Shown piece by piece: positions 24,399 through 32,926 of a DNA stretch of 64,000 bases. The first letter of the stretch is position 1. Each line of letters begins with the position of its first letter. The DNA comes from JANNMJ01 sp031425525 (GTDB lineage Bacteria > Bacteroidota > Bacteroidia > Cytophagales > Hymenobacteraceae), in assembly GCA_031425525.1 (NCBI GenBank), contig JANPJM010000010.1, positions 11,019 through 75,018 on the forward strand, read 5' to 3'. The notes beneath the pieces are model-generated. The model was not told where the DNA came from. It was given only the letters and a program-made list of their open reading frames with translations, and did not search any database. The position numbers and the translations under genes are program-made.

Positions 24399-24749
24399 TT
24401 AGAATTTGAGGCCGCCTTCGCGGGCCCCTTCGGCCAGCTGCTTCACGCGACCGTGGTAGAGGTAGCCCGAACGATCGAACACTACTTCCGTGATCCCTTT
24501 CTCCAGCGCCTTCGCGGCGATGGCTTTACCTACCATCGTCGATTGCTCGGCTTTGGAGGCTTTTTCGGCTTCTTTCAAAGAAGAAGCGGCGACCAGCGTA
24601 GTGCCGGTGGCGTCATCGACGATTTGCGCGTAGATGCTCTTGTTGCTGCGGAACACCGACAGACGGGGGCGCGCGGCGGTACCGGAGATTTTGCTCCGAA
24701 TGTGCCATTTGATGCGCTGCCGCCGCTCGGCTTGGGTCTTAACTGCCAT
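24399..24749 (-). CDS. rplR: 50S ribosomal protein L18
   Basis: 116 residues. L18 binds 5S rRNA in the central protuberance. Matches include RRQRIKWHIRSKISGTAARP, RLSVFRSNKSIYAQIVDD and FDRSGYLYHGRVKQLAEGAR near the C-terminus. Located between rplF and rpsE with short spacers, consistent with one transcript. Confidence 0.97.
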   Translation of the reverse strand: MAVKTQAERRQRIKWHIRSKISGTAARPRLSVFRSNKSIYAQIVDDATGTTLVAASSLKEAEKASKAEQSTMVGKAIAAKALEKGITEVVFDRSGYLYHGRVKQLAEGAREGGLKF

Positions 24750-24767
24750 TGCAGATGAGGGACTTTA

Positions 24768-25322
24768 TTATTTGGAAGCCGTTTTACCGGCCTTACGACG
24801 GACAATCTCACCCACGAACCGGACGCCTTTGCCTTTGTAAGGCTCGACTTTACGCAGACCGCGAATTTTGGCGGCTACCTGACCGATCAACTGTTTGTCG
24901 TGCGAGACGAGCGTCACAACCGGGGCTTTACCTTTATCGGTCACGGCCGTAGCCGTCACTTCCTTCGGCAACGCCAGGAAGATGTTGTGCGAGTAGCCCA
25001 GGGCCAACTCAAGCACGTTGTTGGTGGCGGTGGCTTTGTAACCCACACCCACCAGTTCGAGGCTAACGGTGATGCCCTCGCTCACGCCTTTTACCATGTT
25101 GGCAATCAGCGAACGGTACAGGCCGTGCATGGCCTTGTGGCGCTTCTGCTCCGTGGGGCGGGTCACGACGATCTGACCGTCTTCTTTGCTGACCGTGATA
25201 TCGCGGTCAACCAGTTGGGTGAGGCTGCCTTTCGGGCCTTTCACCGTGATTTCATTGTTGGCCGACACCGAGAACTCCACATTGGAGGGCAGGGCGATGG
25301 GCAGTTTACCGATACGCGACAT
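24768..25322 (-). CDS. rplF: 50S ribosomal protein L6
   Basis: 184 residues with the two-fold repeated L6 domain. Starts SRIGKLPIALPSNVEFSV and ends with the highly conserved IRGLRKVEPYKGKGVRFVGE segment. L6 lies near the GTPase-associated centre. Between rpsH and rplR. Confidence 0.97.
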   Translation of the reverse strand: MSRIGKLPIALPSNVEFSVSANNEITVKGPKGSLTQLVDRDITVSKEDGQIVVTRPTEQKRHKAMHGLYRSLIANMVKGVSEGITVSLELVGVGYKATATNNVLELALGYSHNIFLALPKEVTATAVTDKGKAPVVTLVSHDKQLIGQVAAKIRGLRKVEPYKGKGVRFVGEIVRRKAGKTASK

Positions 25323-25349
25323 ATCTGGGGAGGCTTATCTGGTAAAAGG

Positions 25350-25748
25350 TTAGTACACGTAGCAGAGGACTTCGCCCCCGATGTTTTCGCGACGCGCTTC
25401 CTTGTCGCTCATCACGCCTTTGCTCGTCGAGAGTACGGCAATGCCGAGACCGTTGAGCACGCGTGGCAGTGCATCGGCGGCAGCATACTTCCGTAGGCCG
25501 GGCTTCGAGATGCGTTCCAGCTTCATGATCGCCGATTGGCGGGTGAGCGGGTTGTACTTGAGCGCGATTTTGATCGTGCCCTGCACCGTCGAATCATCGA
25601 AACGGTAGCTCTGAATGTACCCCTTGCCGTAGAGCACTTTCGTGATCTCTTTCTTGAGGTTGGAGGCCGGAATCTCCACTACGCGGTGATTCGCCTTGAT
25701 GGCGTTGCGGACCCGCGTGAGGTAATCCGCGATTGGATCGGTATTCAT
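25350..25748 (-). CDS. rpsH: 30S ribosomal protein S8
   Basis: 132 residues; S8 binds the central domain of 16S rRNA and in E. coli also represses the spc operon. Recognised by DPIADYLTRVRNAIKANHRV, KYNPLTRQSAIMKLERISKP and the C-terminal TSKGVMSDKEARRENIGGEV. It is the first gene of the ribosomal block here: rpsN, rplE, rplX and rplN, which usually precede it, are absent, and a -7 promoter box lies 33 bases upstream. Confidence 0.97.
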   Translation of the reverse strand: MNTDPIADYLTRVRNAIKANHRVVEIPASNLKKEITKVLYGKGYIQSYRFDDSTVQGTIKIALKYNPLTRQSAIMKLERISKPGLRKYAAADALPRVLNGLGIAVLSTSKGVMSDKEARRENIGGEVLCYVY

Positions 25749-25780
25749 TGAACGATGGCTGCGCCCGTTTTTTGGGAGCG

Positions 25781-25788
25781 CAAAGGTA
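25781..25788 (-). promoter_or_regulatory. Bacteroidota -7 box (TACCTTTG) before rpsH
   Basis: An exact TAnnTTTG box on the minus strand, 33 bases from the rpsH start. It is the likely promoter of the 15-gene ribosomal block. The rest of the 288-base gap up to rluD (25749-26036) shows no gene; an obvious -33 element was not found. Confidence 0.6.
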
Positions 25789-26036
25789 GGAAAACTTCCT
25801 CACACTCTGGTTAGAGGGAGTGAAATTTTCGATGGAAGACTACTTGACTCGGCCCCGAAGTATGGTTCGGCGGTGGCGGTCAATGGTTTCTTGCGGACGT
25901 AAGTCGTACTACTGGGTCAGTGGCGTTCGGCGGCTGGATTTGGCAATAAGGGTGCAAAGGTACGGTATAACGCACCGAAAAAAATGCCTCTTCGTCACAT
26001 TCCGTGATGCTACTGTGTGCCAGCGCTATTCCGATG

Positions 26037-27254
26037 CTATTGCTCGCCTACTGCCGGCGCTTCCCGGCCGCCTTCTACGGCGGCGGCGTAACGTTCCCAC
26101 CGGGCAATGGCCTCGACCAGATCAGCCGGAAAATCCGTCTCAAAGAACAGCCGCTGCCCCGTATCCGGGTGCTCAAAACCGAGCGAAGCGGCGTGCAACG
26201 CCTGCCGAGGCAGGATTTCGAGCGTGTTGGCCACGAACTGCCGGTAACGCGCCGTGCGCGGGCCTTGCAGCAAAACCGCGCCGCCGTACGCCACATCGCC
26301 GAACAGCGGATGGCCGATGGATTTGAAATGCACCCGAATCTGGTGCGTGCGGCCGGTTTCGAGACGGCAACGCACCAGCGCCACATGACCGAGAGCGCGC
26401 ACCACCTCGTAGTGCGTGACGGCGGGCTTGCCGTGGTCGCCGTCGGGAAAAACCGTCATCAGCTTGCGGTCGCGCGGGTGGCGCCCGATGTGGCCGCGAA
26501 TGGTGCCCACTGCCGTCTTGGGTACGCCCCACACCAGTGCGTAGTACGTGCGCTCGATGGTGTGATGGAAGAACTGGTTCGAGAGGTGCGTCATCGCCCA
26601 TTCGGTCTTCCCCACGATCAGCAAGCCGGAGGTATCCTTGTCGATGCGATGCACCAGACCGGGCCGAATCTCGCCGTTGCGCCCTACCGGTAGGTTGCTC
26701 AGATGAAAAGCCAAGCCATTGACCAGCGTGCCGTGCCAATTGCCGTGCGCTGGATGTACCACCACGCCCGGCGGCTTATTGACGAGCAAAACCGTCGCGT
26801 CTTCGTACCGAATGTCGAGGGGCATTTCTTCGGGGATGATGCCCGTGACCGTGCGCGTATCGGCGGGCAGCGCCAGCACCACCACATCCAAGGCCCGCAC
26901 GCGGTACGCGGCTTTGGTCGGCAGACCGTTCACGGTGACACTCCCCGCGCGGATGGCGTTTTGCAAGCGGTTGCGACTAGCTTTAGCCACGCGGTCGAAC
27001 AGAAACTTATCGAGCCGCATCATGGCCTGACCACGGTCGGCGGTGAGACGGATTTCGCGGACGAAATCGTCTGAATCGGCGTCGGAATCGGCGTCTTCGT
27101 CACCTACGGTTTCGATTTCCGAATCACTTACTGCTGTGCCTTCAATTAAGGGCGGTGAATTGGTTGGCGTAGTTGGCGGCGGGTGCGCGGCCTCGTCGAA
27201 CGCTTCGCCTTCGGGTTGCGGAAGGCCAGAATCGGGAGTTTGCTCAGGTTGCAT
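26037..27254 (-). CDS. rluD: RluA-family 23S rRNA pseudouridine synthase
   Basis: An enzyme of 405 residues. After an acidic N-terminal tail of about 70 residues (DEDADSDADSDDFV) comes an S4 RNA-binding domain (MMRLDKFLFDRVAKASRNRL) and the catalytic domain with HRIDKDTSGLLIVGKT, where the Asp is the nucleophile; HQIRVHFKSIGHPLFGD follows. RluD makes three pseudouridines in helix 69 of 23S rRNA; the exact target here is inferred. The ATG at 27254 is preferred to an upstream TTG. The acidic tail is unusually long. It lies upstream of rpsH on the same strand. Confidence 0.85.
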   Translation of the reverse strand: MQPEQTPDSGLPQPEGEAFDEAAHPPPTTPTNSPPLIEGTAVSDSEIETVGDEDADSDADSDDFVREIRLTADRGQAMMRLDKFLFDRVAKASRNRLQNAIRAGSVTVNGLPTKAAYRVRALDVVVLALPADTRTVTGIIPEEMPLDIRYEDATVLLVNKPPGVVVHPAHGNWHGTLVNGLAFHLSNLPVGRNGEIRPGLVHRIDKDTSGLLIVGKTEWAMTHLSNQFFHHTIERTYYALVWGVPKTAVGTIRGHIGRHPRDRKLMTVFPDGDHGKPAVTHYEVVRALGHVALVRCRLETGRTHQIRVHFKSIGHPLFGDVAYGGAVLLQGPRTARYRQFVANTLEILPRQALHAASLGFEHPDTGQRLFFETDFPADLVEAIARWERYAAAVEGGREAPAVGEQ

Positions 27255-27298
27255 CAGCAGGAAAGACGACAAGAAAGACAACAAGGAGATGAACGCAC

Positions 27299-27331
27299 GA
27301 AAGCCGACACCCGAAAAGGGCGCCGGCTTTC
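27299..27331 (-). terminator. Terminator after the ompH genes
   Basis: GAAAGCCGACACCC (27299-27312) pairs with GGGCGCCGGCTTTC (27318-27331), with two mismatches that form G:U pairs, around a 5-base loop. It separates the bamA-ompH-ompH transcript from rluD. Confidence 0.55.
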
Positions 27332-27378
27332 AACGTGGGGAGGCTTGCCGAAATGGCGTTGCGGCAAGCCGAATGCGA

Positions 27379-27999
27379 TTATTTCTTCTTCTTCCCGCCT
27401 TTGCCGGCGGGAGCAGCCGGGGCCGGGGCCGCCGGAGCTGGGTCGGCTTGGGCAGCCGGAGCAGCCGAACCGGCCGCTTTTGGCGTTACACCCATTTTCT
27501 TGAGTACCAAGTCCGAGATGTTGGCATCGTCGGGGGCGTGCAGCAGCACCGGCGTGGTGCCATAACCGGCATCTGAGTTCAGCACGTACGAATAGCCGTT
27601 TTCCTTGGCTACGTCGTCAATCGTCCTCTGTAACTTATCGAGGGCGGGCTTGAGCAATTGCTGTTGCTTCTGCTGCAACGACTGGTCTGCCGACTTCTGA
27701 AAGTCCTGAATCGACGATTGGAGGTTTTGCAACTCCTTTTCTTTGTCGGCTTTCACGAGGTCCGTCATCGTGGCGCCACCCTTCTGGTAGGCTTCGAGCT
27801 TGGTTTGAAACTCGGTGGTTTTCGATTTGAGCTGCGCTTCGAGCTGGCCGCTATAGGCTTTCAGATCGGCTTCGATCTGCTTGCTCTCCGGCATTTGGCT
27901 CAGCACGTAGTCCACGTTGGTGTACCCGATTTTCTGGGCTACGGAGGCGGTGGTGGCGGCCAACATCAAAGCGGCGGCCAGCATCAGGGTTTTCTTCAT
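27379..27999 (-). CDS. OmpH/Skp-family periplasmic chaperone
   Basis: 206 residues. A signal peptide (MKKTLMLAAALMLAATTASV) precedes the OmpH core QKIGYTNVDYVLSQMPESKQ and a long charged coiled coil that would form the Skp-like tentacle; the end is Ala/Pro-rich with a Lys tail. Skp chaperones escort unfolded outer-membrane proteins to BamA. The ATG at 27999 is chosen for the signal peptide. It is the second of two ompH genes directly downstream of bamA. Confidence 0.9.
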   Translation of the reverse strand: MKKTLMLAAALMLAATTASVAQKIGYTNVDYVLSQMPESKQIEADLKAYSGQLEAQLKSKTTEFQTKLEAYQKGGATMTDLVKADKEKELQNLQSSIQDFQKSADQSLQQKQQQLLKPALDKLQRTIDDVAKENGYSYVLNSDAGYGTTPVLLHAPDDANISDLVLKKMGVTPKAAGSAAPAAQADPAPAAPAPAAPAGKGGKKKK

Positions 28000-28065
28000 A
28001 CAATCGAAAGGGAATAACAATCGGGCCAGACCAACTTGCGGGCGGCCCCGTTCTGAACGCAAAGA

Positions 28066-28785
28066 TTACGGTTTTCGGCTGCCCGGCGCGGCGGGCTTGT
28101 CTTCGGCGCCCTGGCTGGGGAAGTCGTTGCCGCTTCCCTCCTTGCCTCCTTCGGCGCCCGGCAAGCTCACTTGCTGGTCGTCGGCCCCCGCAGGTGGGCG
28201 TCCGGGCTGGTTTTTTTCCGGCGATTTGATGCCCAACTCCTCCAACACATACTCGGTGTAATCGTGCGTGGGGTTGGTGTAAAGCATCGTAACATCCCCG
28301 GATTTATCGAAAATGATCGCCAGTTGCTTTTGCTTGGCTACCTTCTCGATAGCGGTAAACACTTGGTCGTACACGGGCTTCATCAACTCCTGGCGCTTTT
28401 TGAAGACGGTGCCCTCGAAGCCAAAAGTTTTCTGCTGGAACTCGCGCGCTTCGGCTTCTTTCTTGGCGATTTCATCCAGCCGCTTCTTCTTTTGCTCATC
28501 TCGTAGCAGCGGTTCCGAAAGCTTGTAGTCGCGGTTGAGGCGATCCACATCCGCGCGCTTCCCCTCAATTTCCTTCTGCCAAGCTGCTGACAGCCGGTTA
28601 ACCTCTTGCTGCGCTGTTGCGTAGGCGGGCAGTTTCTCCACGATGTAGCGCGAATCGGCATAGCCGATTTTTTGCGCTTCCACGGCAAATGGCGCCACTA
28701 CGGGTGCCAGTGCCACCAGCCCCACCGTCAGTAAGCGCCTCAACGCGCGCCCACCGCAACCCAAAACCCGAAACTCGAAACTCAT
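28066..28785 (-). CDS. OmpH/Skp-family periplasmic chaperone, upstream paralogue
   Basis: 239 residues with signal peptide (LLTVGLVALAPVVAPFAVEA), the QKIGYADSRYIVEKLPAYAT core, coiled coil and a Pro/Gly/Ser-rich tail. Its ATG overlaps the bamA stop by one base (TAATG), so translation is coupled to BamA, its functional partner. The first codons (MSFEFRV) are encoded by the gagtttcg simple repeat seen elsewhere in the window, meaning the repeat forms the start of this gene and lengthens the N-region of the signal peptide. Confidence 0.88.
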   Translation of the reverse strand: MSFEFRVLGCGGRALRRLLTVGLVALAPVVAPFAVEAQKIGYADSRYIVEKLPAYATAQQEVNRLSAAWQKEIEGKRADVDRLNRDYKLSEPLLRDEQKKKRLDEIAKKEAEAREFQQKTFGFEGTVFKKRQELMKPVYDQVFTAIEKVAKQKQLAIIFDKSGDVTMLYTNPTHDYTEYVLEELGIKSPEKNQPGRPPAGADDQQVSLPGAEGGKEGSGNDFPSQGAEDKPAAPGSRKP

Positions 28786-31325
28786 TAGCGAATCTGCTGG
28801 CCGATGGTGAAGTGAAATTGCCCACGCTTCTGCGCCGGAGCCCCCGGAATTTGGTCGAAGCCGTGACCGTAGTCGAAGCCCAACAACCCAAACGCGGCCA
28901 TAAAAATGCGCACCCCAACCCCCGCCGACCGATATAGCTTGTACGGATTGTACTGCGCGTAATCGGCGTATTGGTTGCCGGCCTCCGCAAACGCCAAAGC
29001 GTAAATGGTGGCCGACGGGTTCAGCGAAATTGGATAACGCGTTTCGAGTACGTATTTATTGTACGCCACCCCACCGGACTCCTGCTGCCCGTTGATAGAG
29101 CGCGAGCCCGGAATGGCGCCGGCGGAATTGGGGTCTTCGTACCCGCGCAGTCCCACGAAATCGGTGCCCACGATCAGGTTGAACCCACCCAACCCCGAAC
29201 CGCCCAGCTTGAAGCGCTCGAATGGCCCGATTTCCTGGGCGCGCCGGTACGTGCTGACGAAGCCGAAGTGCGCCCGCGCATTGAGTACCAGGTTCCCCGC
29301 GAGTTTCGTGAACCACGACGCGTCGAACATATACTTGTTGAACTCGATGCGCCGTACATTCGACGGCTGCAGATTGAATAGCGAGTACGGCGGCGTGAGG
29401 TTGACCGACAGCGACAGCGACGAGCCGCGCCGTGGGAAGGTCGGGTTATCGATGGAGTTTCGCGCCAGCGTGGTATTGAGGGCCACGGAATACGCGTCAC
29501 CATCGCTGAAGCCAGGAAACGCCGGATAGCGGTTAAGGCGATACTGATAGAACGACAGCGCGTGCGAGAGCGTGAAGTACGTATCCGGTATTTGCAGCCG
29601 CCGCCCCAAGCTGATCGTCAGGCCGTTGATTTTAATACTGGGCGTTTCCGAAGTCACTTCCGTCGAGAACCCAATCTGGCGCTGAATGCTCTTGCTGGCG
29701 CTGACCGAGAACGAGTTCGGCTTGTGCCCGCCGAGCCACGGCTCCGTAAACGTCAGCGAGTACGACTGGAACGCCCGCCCGTTGGCCTGTGCGTTGATAC
29801 CGATTCGCTGACCATCGCCGCCCGGCACAGGCTGCCAGTTTGCCAATTTGCCCGCTTTGCGCAGCGAGAAGTTGTTGAAAACCAAACCCACAGTACCGGT
29901 GAAGCCCAGCGGCCCGCCCCAACCACCCGAAAGCGTAACTTGGTCGGAGGGTTTTTCGACCACCGTCCAGTTGATGTCTACGGTACCGTCTTGCGGGTTC
30001 GGTACCGGCGAAGGCGTGACTTTTTCGGGGTCGAAGTAACCGAGCGTCGCCAATTCGCGCTGCGAGCGGATGATATCCTCGCGCGAGAACTTTTGCCCCG
30101 GAATCGTATATAGTTCGCGCAGAATTACGTGGTCGCTGGTCTTGGTATTGCCCTCAACCGTGACTTGGCGGATGCGGGCTTGCTGGCCTTCCACCAAGCG
30201 CATCTCGATGTCAATTGAATCGCCTTCGACCAACACTTCCACCGGCTCAATTTGAAAGAACAGGTAGCCATCGTTCATATACAACGACGTGACATCCAAG
30301 CCCGTCGGGTTATAATTGACCCGTTTTTCGAGCTTTTCTTTCGAGTAAGCCTCCCCTTCCTTCACGCCCAGAATGGCGCCGAGATACTTGGAATCGTAGA
30401 GGTAATTGCCCGTCCAGGTGACGTGGCGGAAATAGTATTTCCGCCCTTCATCAATTTTTAGCTTAACCGCCACGCGGTCGGGGCTGACTGAGTAAACCGT
30501 ATCCGATGTGATGGCCGCATCGCGATAACCTTCGCCTTGATAGTAATCAAGCAGGATACGTTTATCTTCTTCAAACCCTGATTTCAGGAATTTGGAAGTC
30601 GTGAACAGCTTATACCAATGCTTTTCCTTCGTTTTTTTGAACTGGCCCCGCAGTTTGCTTGCTGCAACAGCCTGATTGCCATCGAAATCAATGCTCTCAA
30701 TGCGGACGCGCTCGCCTTTTTCGACATTGAACGTCAGCACCACAGAGTTCGGCAACACCGAGTCAGGACGAGGAATCACGCTGACGCGCGCATTCATAAA
30801 CCCCTTCTCCAAGAAGTATTTGCGGATAACGGTACGCGTGTTACTGAGCAGCGCATCCGTCACCACTTTTCCCCGAATCAGCTTGATTTTCTTGCGCAAA
30901 TCATCCGCTTGTCCTTTTTTGATGCCTTTGAAGGCAAATTTCGAAAGCCGGGGGCGCTCTTTTAACGCAAAATCGAGGAAGATGTAATTGCCCTCGATCT
31001 TCGTGACAGCTACATCGGCATCGCCGAGCAAACCTTGATCCCAGAGTTTATGCAGGGCTTTACCCAAGTCTTCACCGGGCACCGTGACCTTATCGCCAAC
31101 CTTCAAGCCGGTCAGCGATATGATGGTGGCTGCATCAAGATATTGGGTGCCGCTGACCGTGATGCCGCCAATTTCGTATTGTTTCGGCTCCGTCGGCAGG
31201 GCTACCGGGCCAGCTGGGCGGCCCACGCCCAATTGTGCCCAAGCAGTACCGTTGGTCATCGATGCCAGCACAACAGCCAGCAGCGCTACTACTGCCCACC
31301 GAGGCGCACCAACACGGCGCATCAT
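28785..31325 (-). CDS. bamA: Outer membrane assembly factor BamA
   Basis: About 846 residues. A signal peptide (PRWAVVALLAVVLASMTNGT) is followed by POTRA repeats (YEIGGITVSGTQYLDAATI, VRIESIDFDGNQAVAASKL, IRQVTVEGNTKTSDHVILRE) and a C-terminal 16-strand barrel ending in QFHFTIGQQIR. BamA inserts beta-barrel proteins into the outer membrane. The ATG at 31325 (or the next one at 31322) overlaps the uppS stop, so the genes are coupled. A longer in-frame extension across uppS is a shadow. The adjacent ompH genes supply chaperones for the same pathway. Confidence 0.95.
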   Translation of the reverse strand: MMRRVGAPRWAVVALLAVVLASMTNGTAWAQLGVGRPAGPVALPTEPKQYEIGGITVSGTQYLDAATIISLTGLKVGDKVTVPGEDLGKALHKLWDQGLLGDADVAVTKIEGNYIFLDFALKERPRLSKFAFKGIKKGQADDLRKKIKLIRGKVVTDALLSNTRTVIRKYFLEKGFMNARVSVIPRPDSVLPNSVVLTFNVEKGERVRIESIDFDGNQAVAASKLRGQFKKTKEKHWYKLFTTSKFLKSGFEEDKRILLDYYQGEGYRDAAITSDTVYSVSPDRVAVKLKIDEGRKYYFRHVTWTGNYLYDSKYLGAILGVKEGEAYSKEKLEKRVNYNPTGLDVTSLYMNDGYLFFQIEPVEVLVEGDSIDIEMRLVEGQQARIRQVTVEGNTKTSDHVILRELYTIPGQKFSREDIIRSQRELATLGYFDPEKVTPSPVPNPQDGTVDINWTVVEKPSDQVTLSGGWGGPLGFTGTVGLVFNNFSLRKAGKLANWQPVPGGDGQRIGINAQANGRAFQSYSLTFTEPWLGGHKPNSFSVSASKSIQRQIGFSTEVTSETPSIKINGLTISLGRRLQIPDTYFTLSHALSFYQYRLNRYPAFPGFSDGDAYSVALNTTLARNSIDNPTFPRRGSSLSLSVNLTPPYSLFNLQPSNVRRIEFNKYMFDASWFTKLAGNLVLNARAHFGFVSTYRRAQEIGPFERFKLGGSGLGGFNLIVGTDFVGLRGYEDPNSAGAIPGSRSINGQQESGGVAYNKYVLETRYPISLNPSATIYALAFAEAGNQYADYAQYNPYKLYRSAGVGVRIFMAAFGLLGFDYGHGFDQIPGAPAQKRGQFHFTIGQQIR

Positions 31326-32068
31326 TCGGCGACGAGCTGCTCGCTCGTTTTGCCGAACCGCCGTTCGCGGCGCTGAAATGCGTGCAGGGCTTCGTTGAAA
31401 TGGGCTTTGCGGAAATCGGGCCACAGAATGTCGGTGATGTATAGTTCGGTGTACGCCAATTCCCAGAGCATAAAATTGCTGATTCGCTGCTCGCCGCTTG
31501 TACGGATGAGTAGTTCGGGGTCGGGATACGGTGCCGTCGAGAGAGCGGCTTTGAGATGTTCGGGAGTGATTTCGTCGGGCCGGAGTTGCCCGGCGGCTAC
31601 GCGCTCGGCCAAGTGGCGGGTTGCTCGGGTCAGGTCCCACCGCCCCGAGTAACTCAGGGCGAGCACCAAGGTCAGTCCGGTATGGGCCGCCGTGAGGGCA
31701 ATGGCTTCGGCAAGCTCGCGCCGGCACGACGCCGGGAGGTCGCTGGTTTGGCCAATGGTTTGAAGCCGGACGTTATTTTTCGTCAGCGTCGCCGTCTCCT
31801 TACGAATCGTCGTCACCAGCAATTGCATCAGCGCCATTACTTCGGCCGCCGGGCGGCTCCAGTTTTCGGTCGAGAAAGCGTACAGCGTCAGCACCTTCAC
31901 GCCGGCTTCGGCTGCGGCCTCCACCGCATCACGCACCGCCGTAATAGCACTTTGATGCCCAAAAATTCGGAGACCGCCCTGCTTACGCGCCCAACGACCG
32001 TTGCCATCCATAATGATGGCCACGTGCGCGGGCACCGGTAAAACAACTTGGGAAGAACGTGCGGCCAT
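31322..32068 (-). CDS. uppS: Isoprenyl transferase, undecaprenyl diphosphate synthase
   Basis: 248 residues. Makes the C55 lipid carrier for peptidoglycan and other envelope polymers by cis-prenyl transfer. Signatures: AIIMDGNGRWARKQG with the catalytic Asp, LYAFSTENWSRP, and the C-terminal LLIRTSGEQRISNFMLWE. A -7 box at 32089-32096 gives a short leader. Its TGA overlaps the bamA start. Confidence 0.96.
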   Translation of the reverse strand: MAARSSQVVLPVPAHVAIIMDGNGRWARKQGGLRIFGHQSAITAVRDAVEAAAEAGVKVLTLYAFSTENWSRPAAEVMALMQLLVTTIRKETATLTKNNVRLQTIGQTSDLPASCRRELAEAIALTAAHTGLTLVLALSYSGRWDLTRATRHLAERVAAGQLRPDEITPEHLKAALSTAPYPDPELLIRTSGEQRISNFMLWELAYTELYITDILWPDFRKAHFNEALHAFQRRERRFGKTSEQLVAE

Positions 32069-32088
32069 TCAGTAGAGCGTATCAGCCG

Positions 32089-32096
32089 CAAAACTA
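32089..32096 (-). promoter_or_regulatory. Bacteroidota -7 box (TAGTTTTG) before uppS
   Basis: TAnnTTTG match on the minus strand, 20 bases before the uppS ATG; the predicted leader is about 13 bases. It probably drives the uppS-bamA-ompH-ompH unit. Confidence 0.55.
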
Positions 32097-32137
32097 CGCA
32101 CATAGGCGCGGTCGTTCCGCGCAGTCTCGGAAGTTTG

Positions 32138-32896
32138 CTAGTGCCGAGGCATTGGATGGCCGGTCGGGCAGATGATTTTATAGAAGGTATACGACAGGCT
32201 GACACCGGTATAGTAATACCAGTCCGGGCCACCCGGATCGGCAAGTTGCGGTGGTTCTGCTTCCGTCAGATTGTCAAAAGTATCGCCGAAAGTGCGGCGC
32301 CCGCCCGACTCCACGATCAAGTTGATTTCCCGCGAAAGGGCATACTTAATTCCTAAACCCAGTGGAATGGCCGCCGATAGCTTATTTGCCGAAACCGTGC
32401 GCATAAAAGGCCGCGCAAGCGAGCCACCGATGCGGTAATTGGTATCGGTAGAAGCATAATACCCGGCGACACCTGTAAAGAAGTACGGCGTCCAACGAGT
32501 CCGCCGCTTCATATCGTAGTAGTCCAGAAAGTTGTATTCAACACCCAGAAGCAACTCCGGCACGAACGCCCTAAAAGAGGCTTGGCGATTAGCGGCCACG
32601 GCAACCGTGTTGCCGTTACTTTTGACTTGGGCATCTTCGGCCCGGATACTACCCAACGTCAAGCCGGCACGCACGGTCAGCGCGTCGGTCAGGTCGCGCT
32701 TGTAAAAGATAGTCCCGGCCAGCCGGTTGCTAAGCACCCGGTAGCGAGGCGATACCTCGCCCCGATACGTCATGCCACCCAAGCCGCCCCCTACTTCAGA
32801 AGTGACTTGCGCGTGTGCCGGAGCGGCAAAAAAAACACTCCCTGCCAGCGCCATGCGGGCAAGGAGTGTTCGTACGGACTCAACAGGTAATGGCAT
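32138..32896 (-). CDS. DUF6089-like outer-membrane beta-barrel protein, 252 aa
   Basis: Signal peptide (LLARMALAGSVFFAAPAHAQ) followed by alternating hydrophobic/aromatic strands typical of an 8-10-strand barrel (LLLGVEYNFLDYYD, TPYFFTGVAGYYAS, LGLGIKYALSREINLIVESG). The RRTFGDTFDNL motif and the fold match the two following paralogues. DUF6089 proteins are found in Bacteroidota next to nadK, uppS and bamA; their exact job is unknown, but the setting points to envelope biogenesis. Confidence 0.75.
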   Translation of the reverse strand: MPLPVESVRTLLARMALAGSVFFAAPAHAQVTSEVGGGLGGMTYRGEVSPRYRVLSNRLAGTIFYKRDLTDALTVRAGLTLGSIRAEDAQVKSNGNTVAVAANRQASFRAFVPELLLGVEYNFLDYYDMKRRTRWTPYFFTGVAGYYASTDTNYRIGGSLARPFMRTVSANKLSAAIPLGLGIKYALSREINLIVESGGRRTFGDTFDNLTEAEPPQLADPGGPDWYYYTGVSLSYTFYKIICPTGHPMPRH

Positions 32897-32926
32897 TCAG
32901 AGGGAGGCTATCATCCAGAGCCCCGC

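Noticed and set aside
31326..31727. N-terminal extension of bamA across uppS
   Set aside because: The frame is open upstream but antisense-free overlap with the uppS coding sequence, lack of a signal peptide at that start, and the good signal peptide at 31325 argue for the shorter protein.
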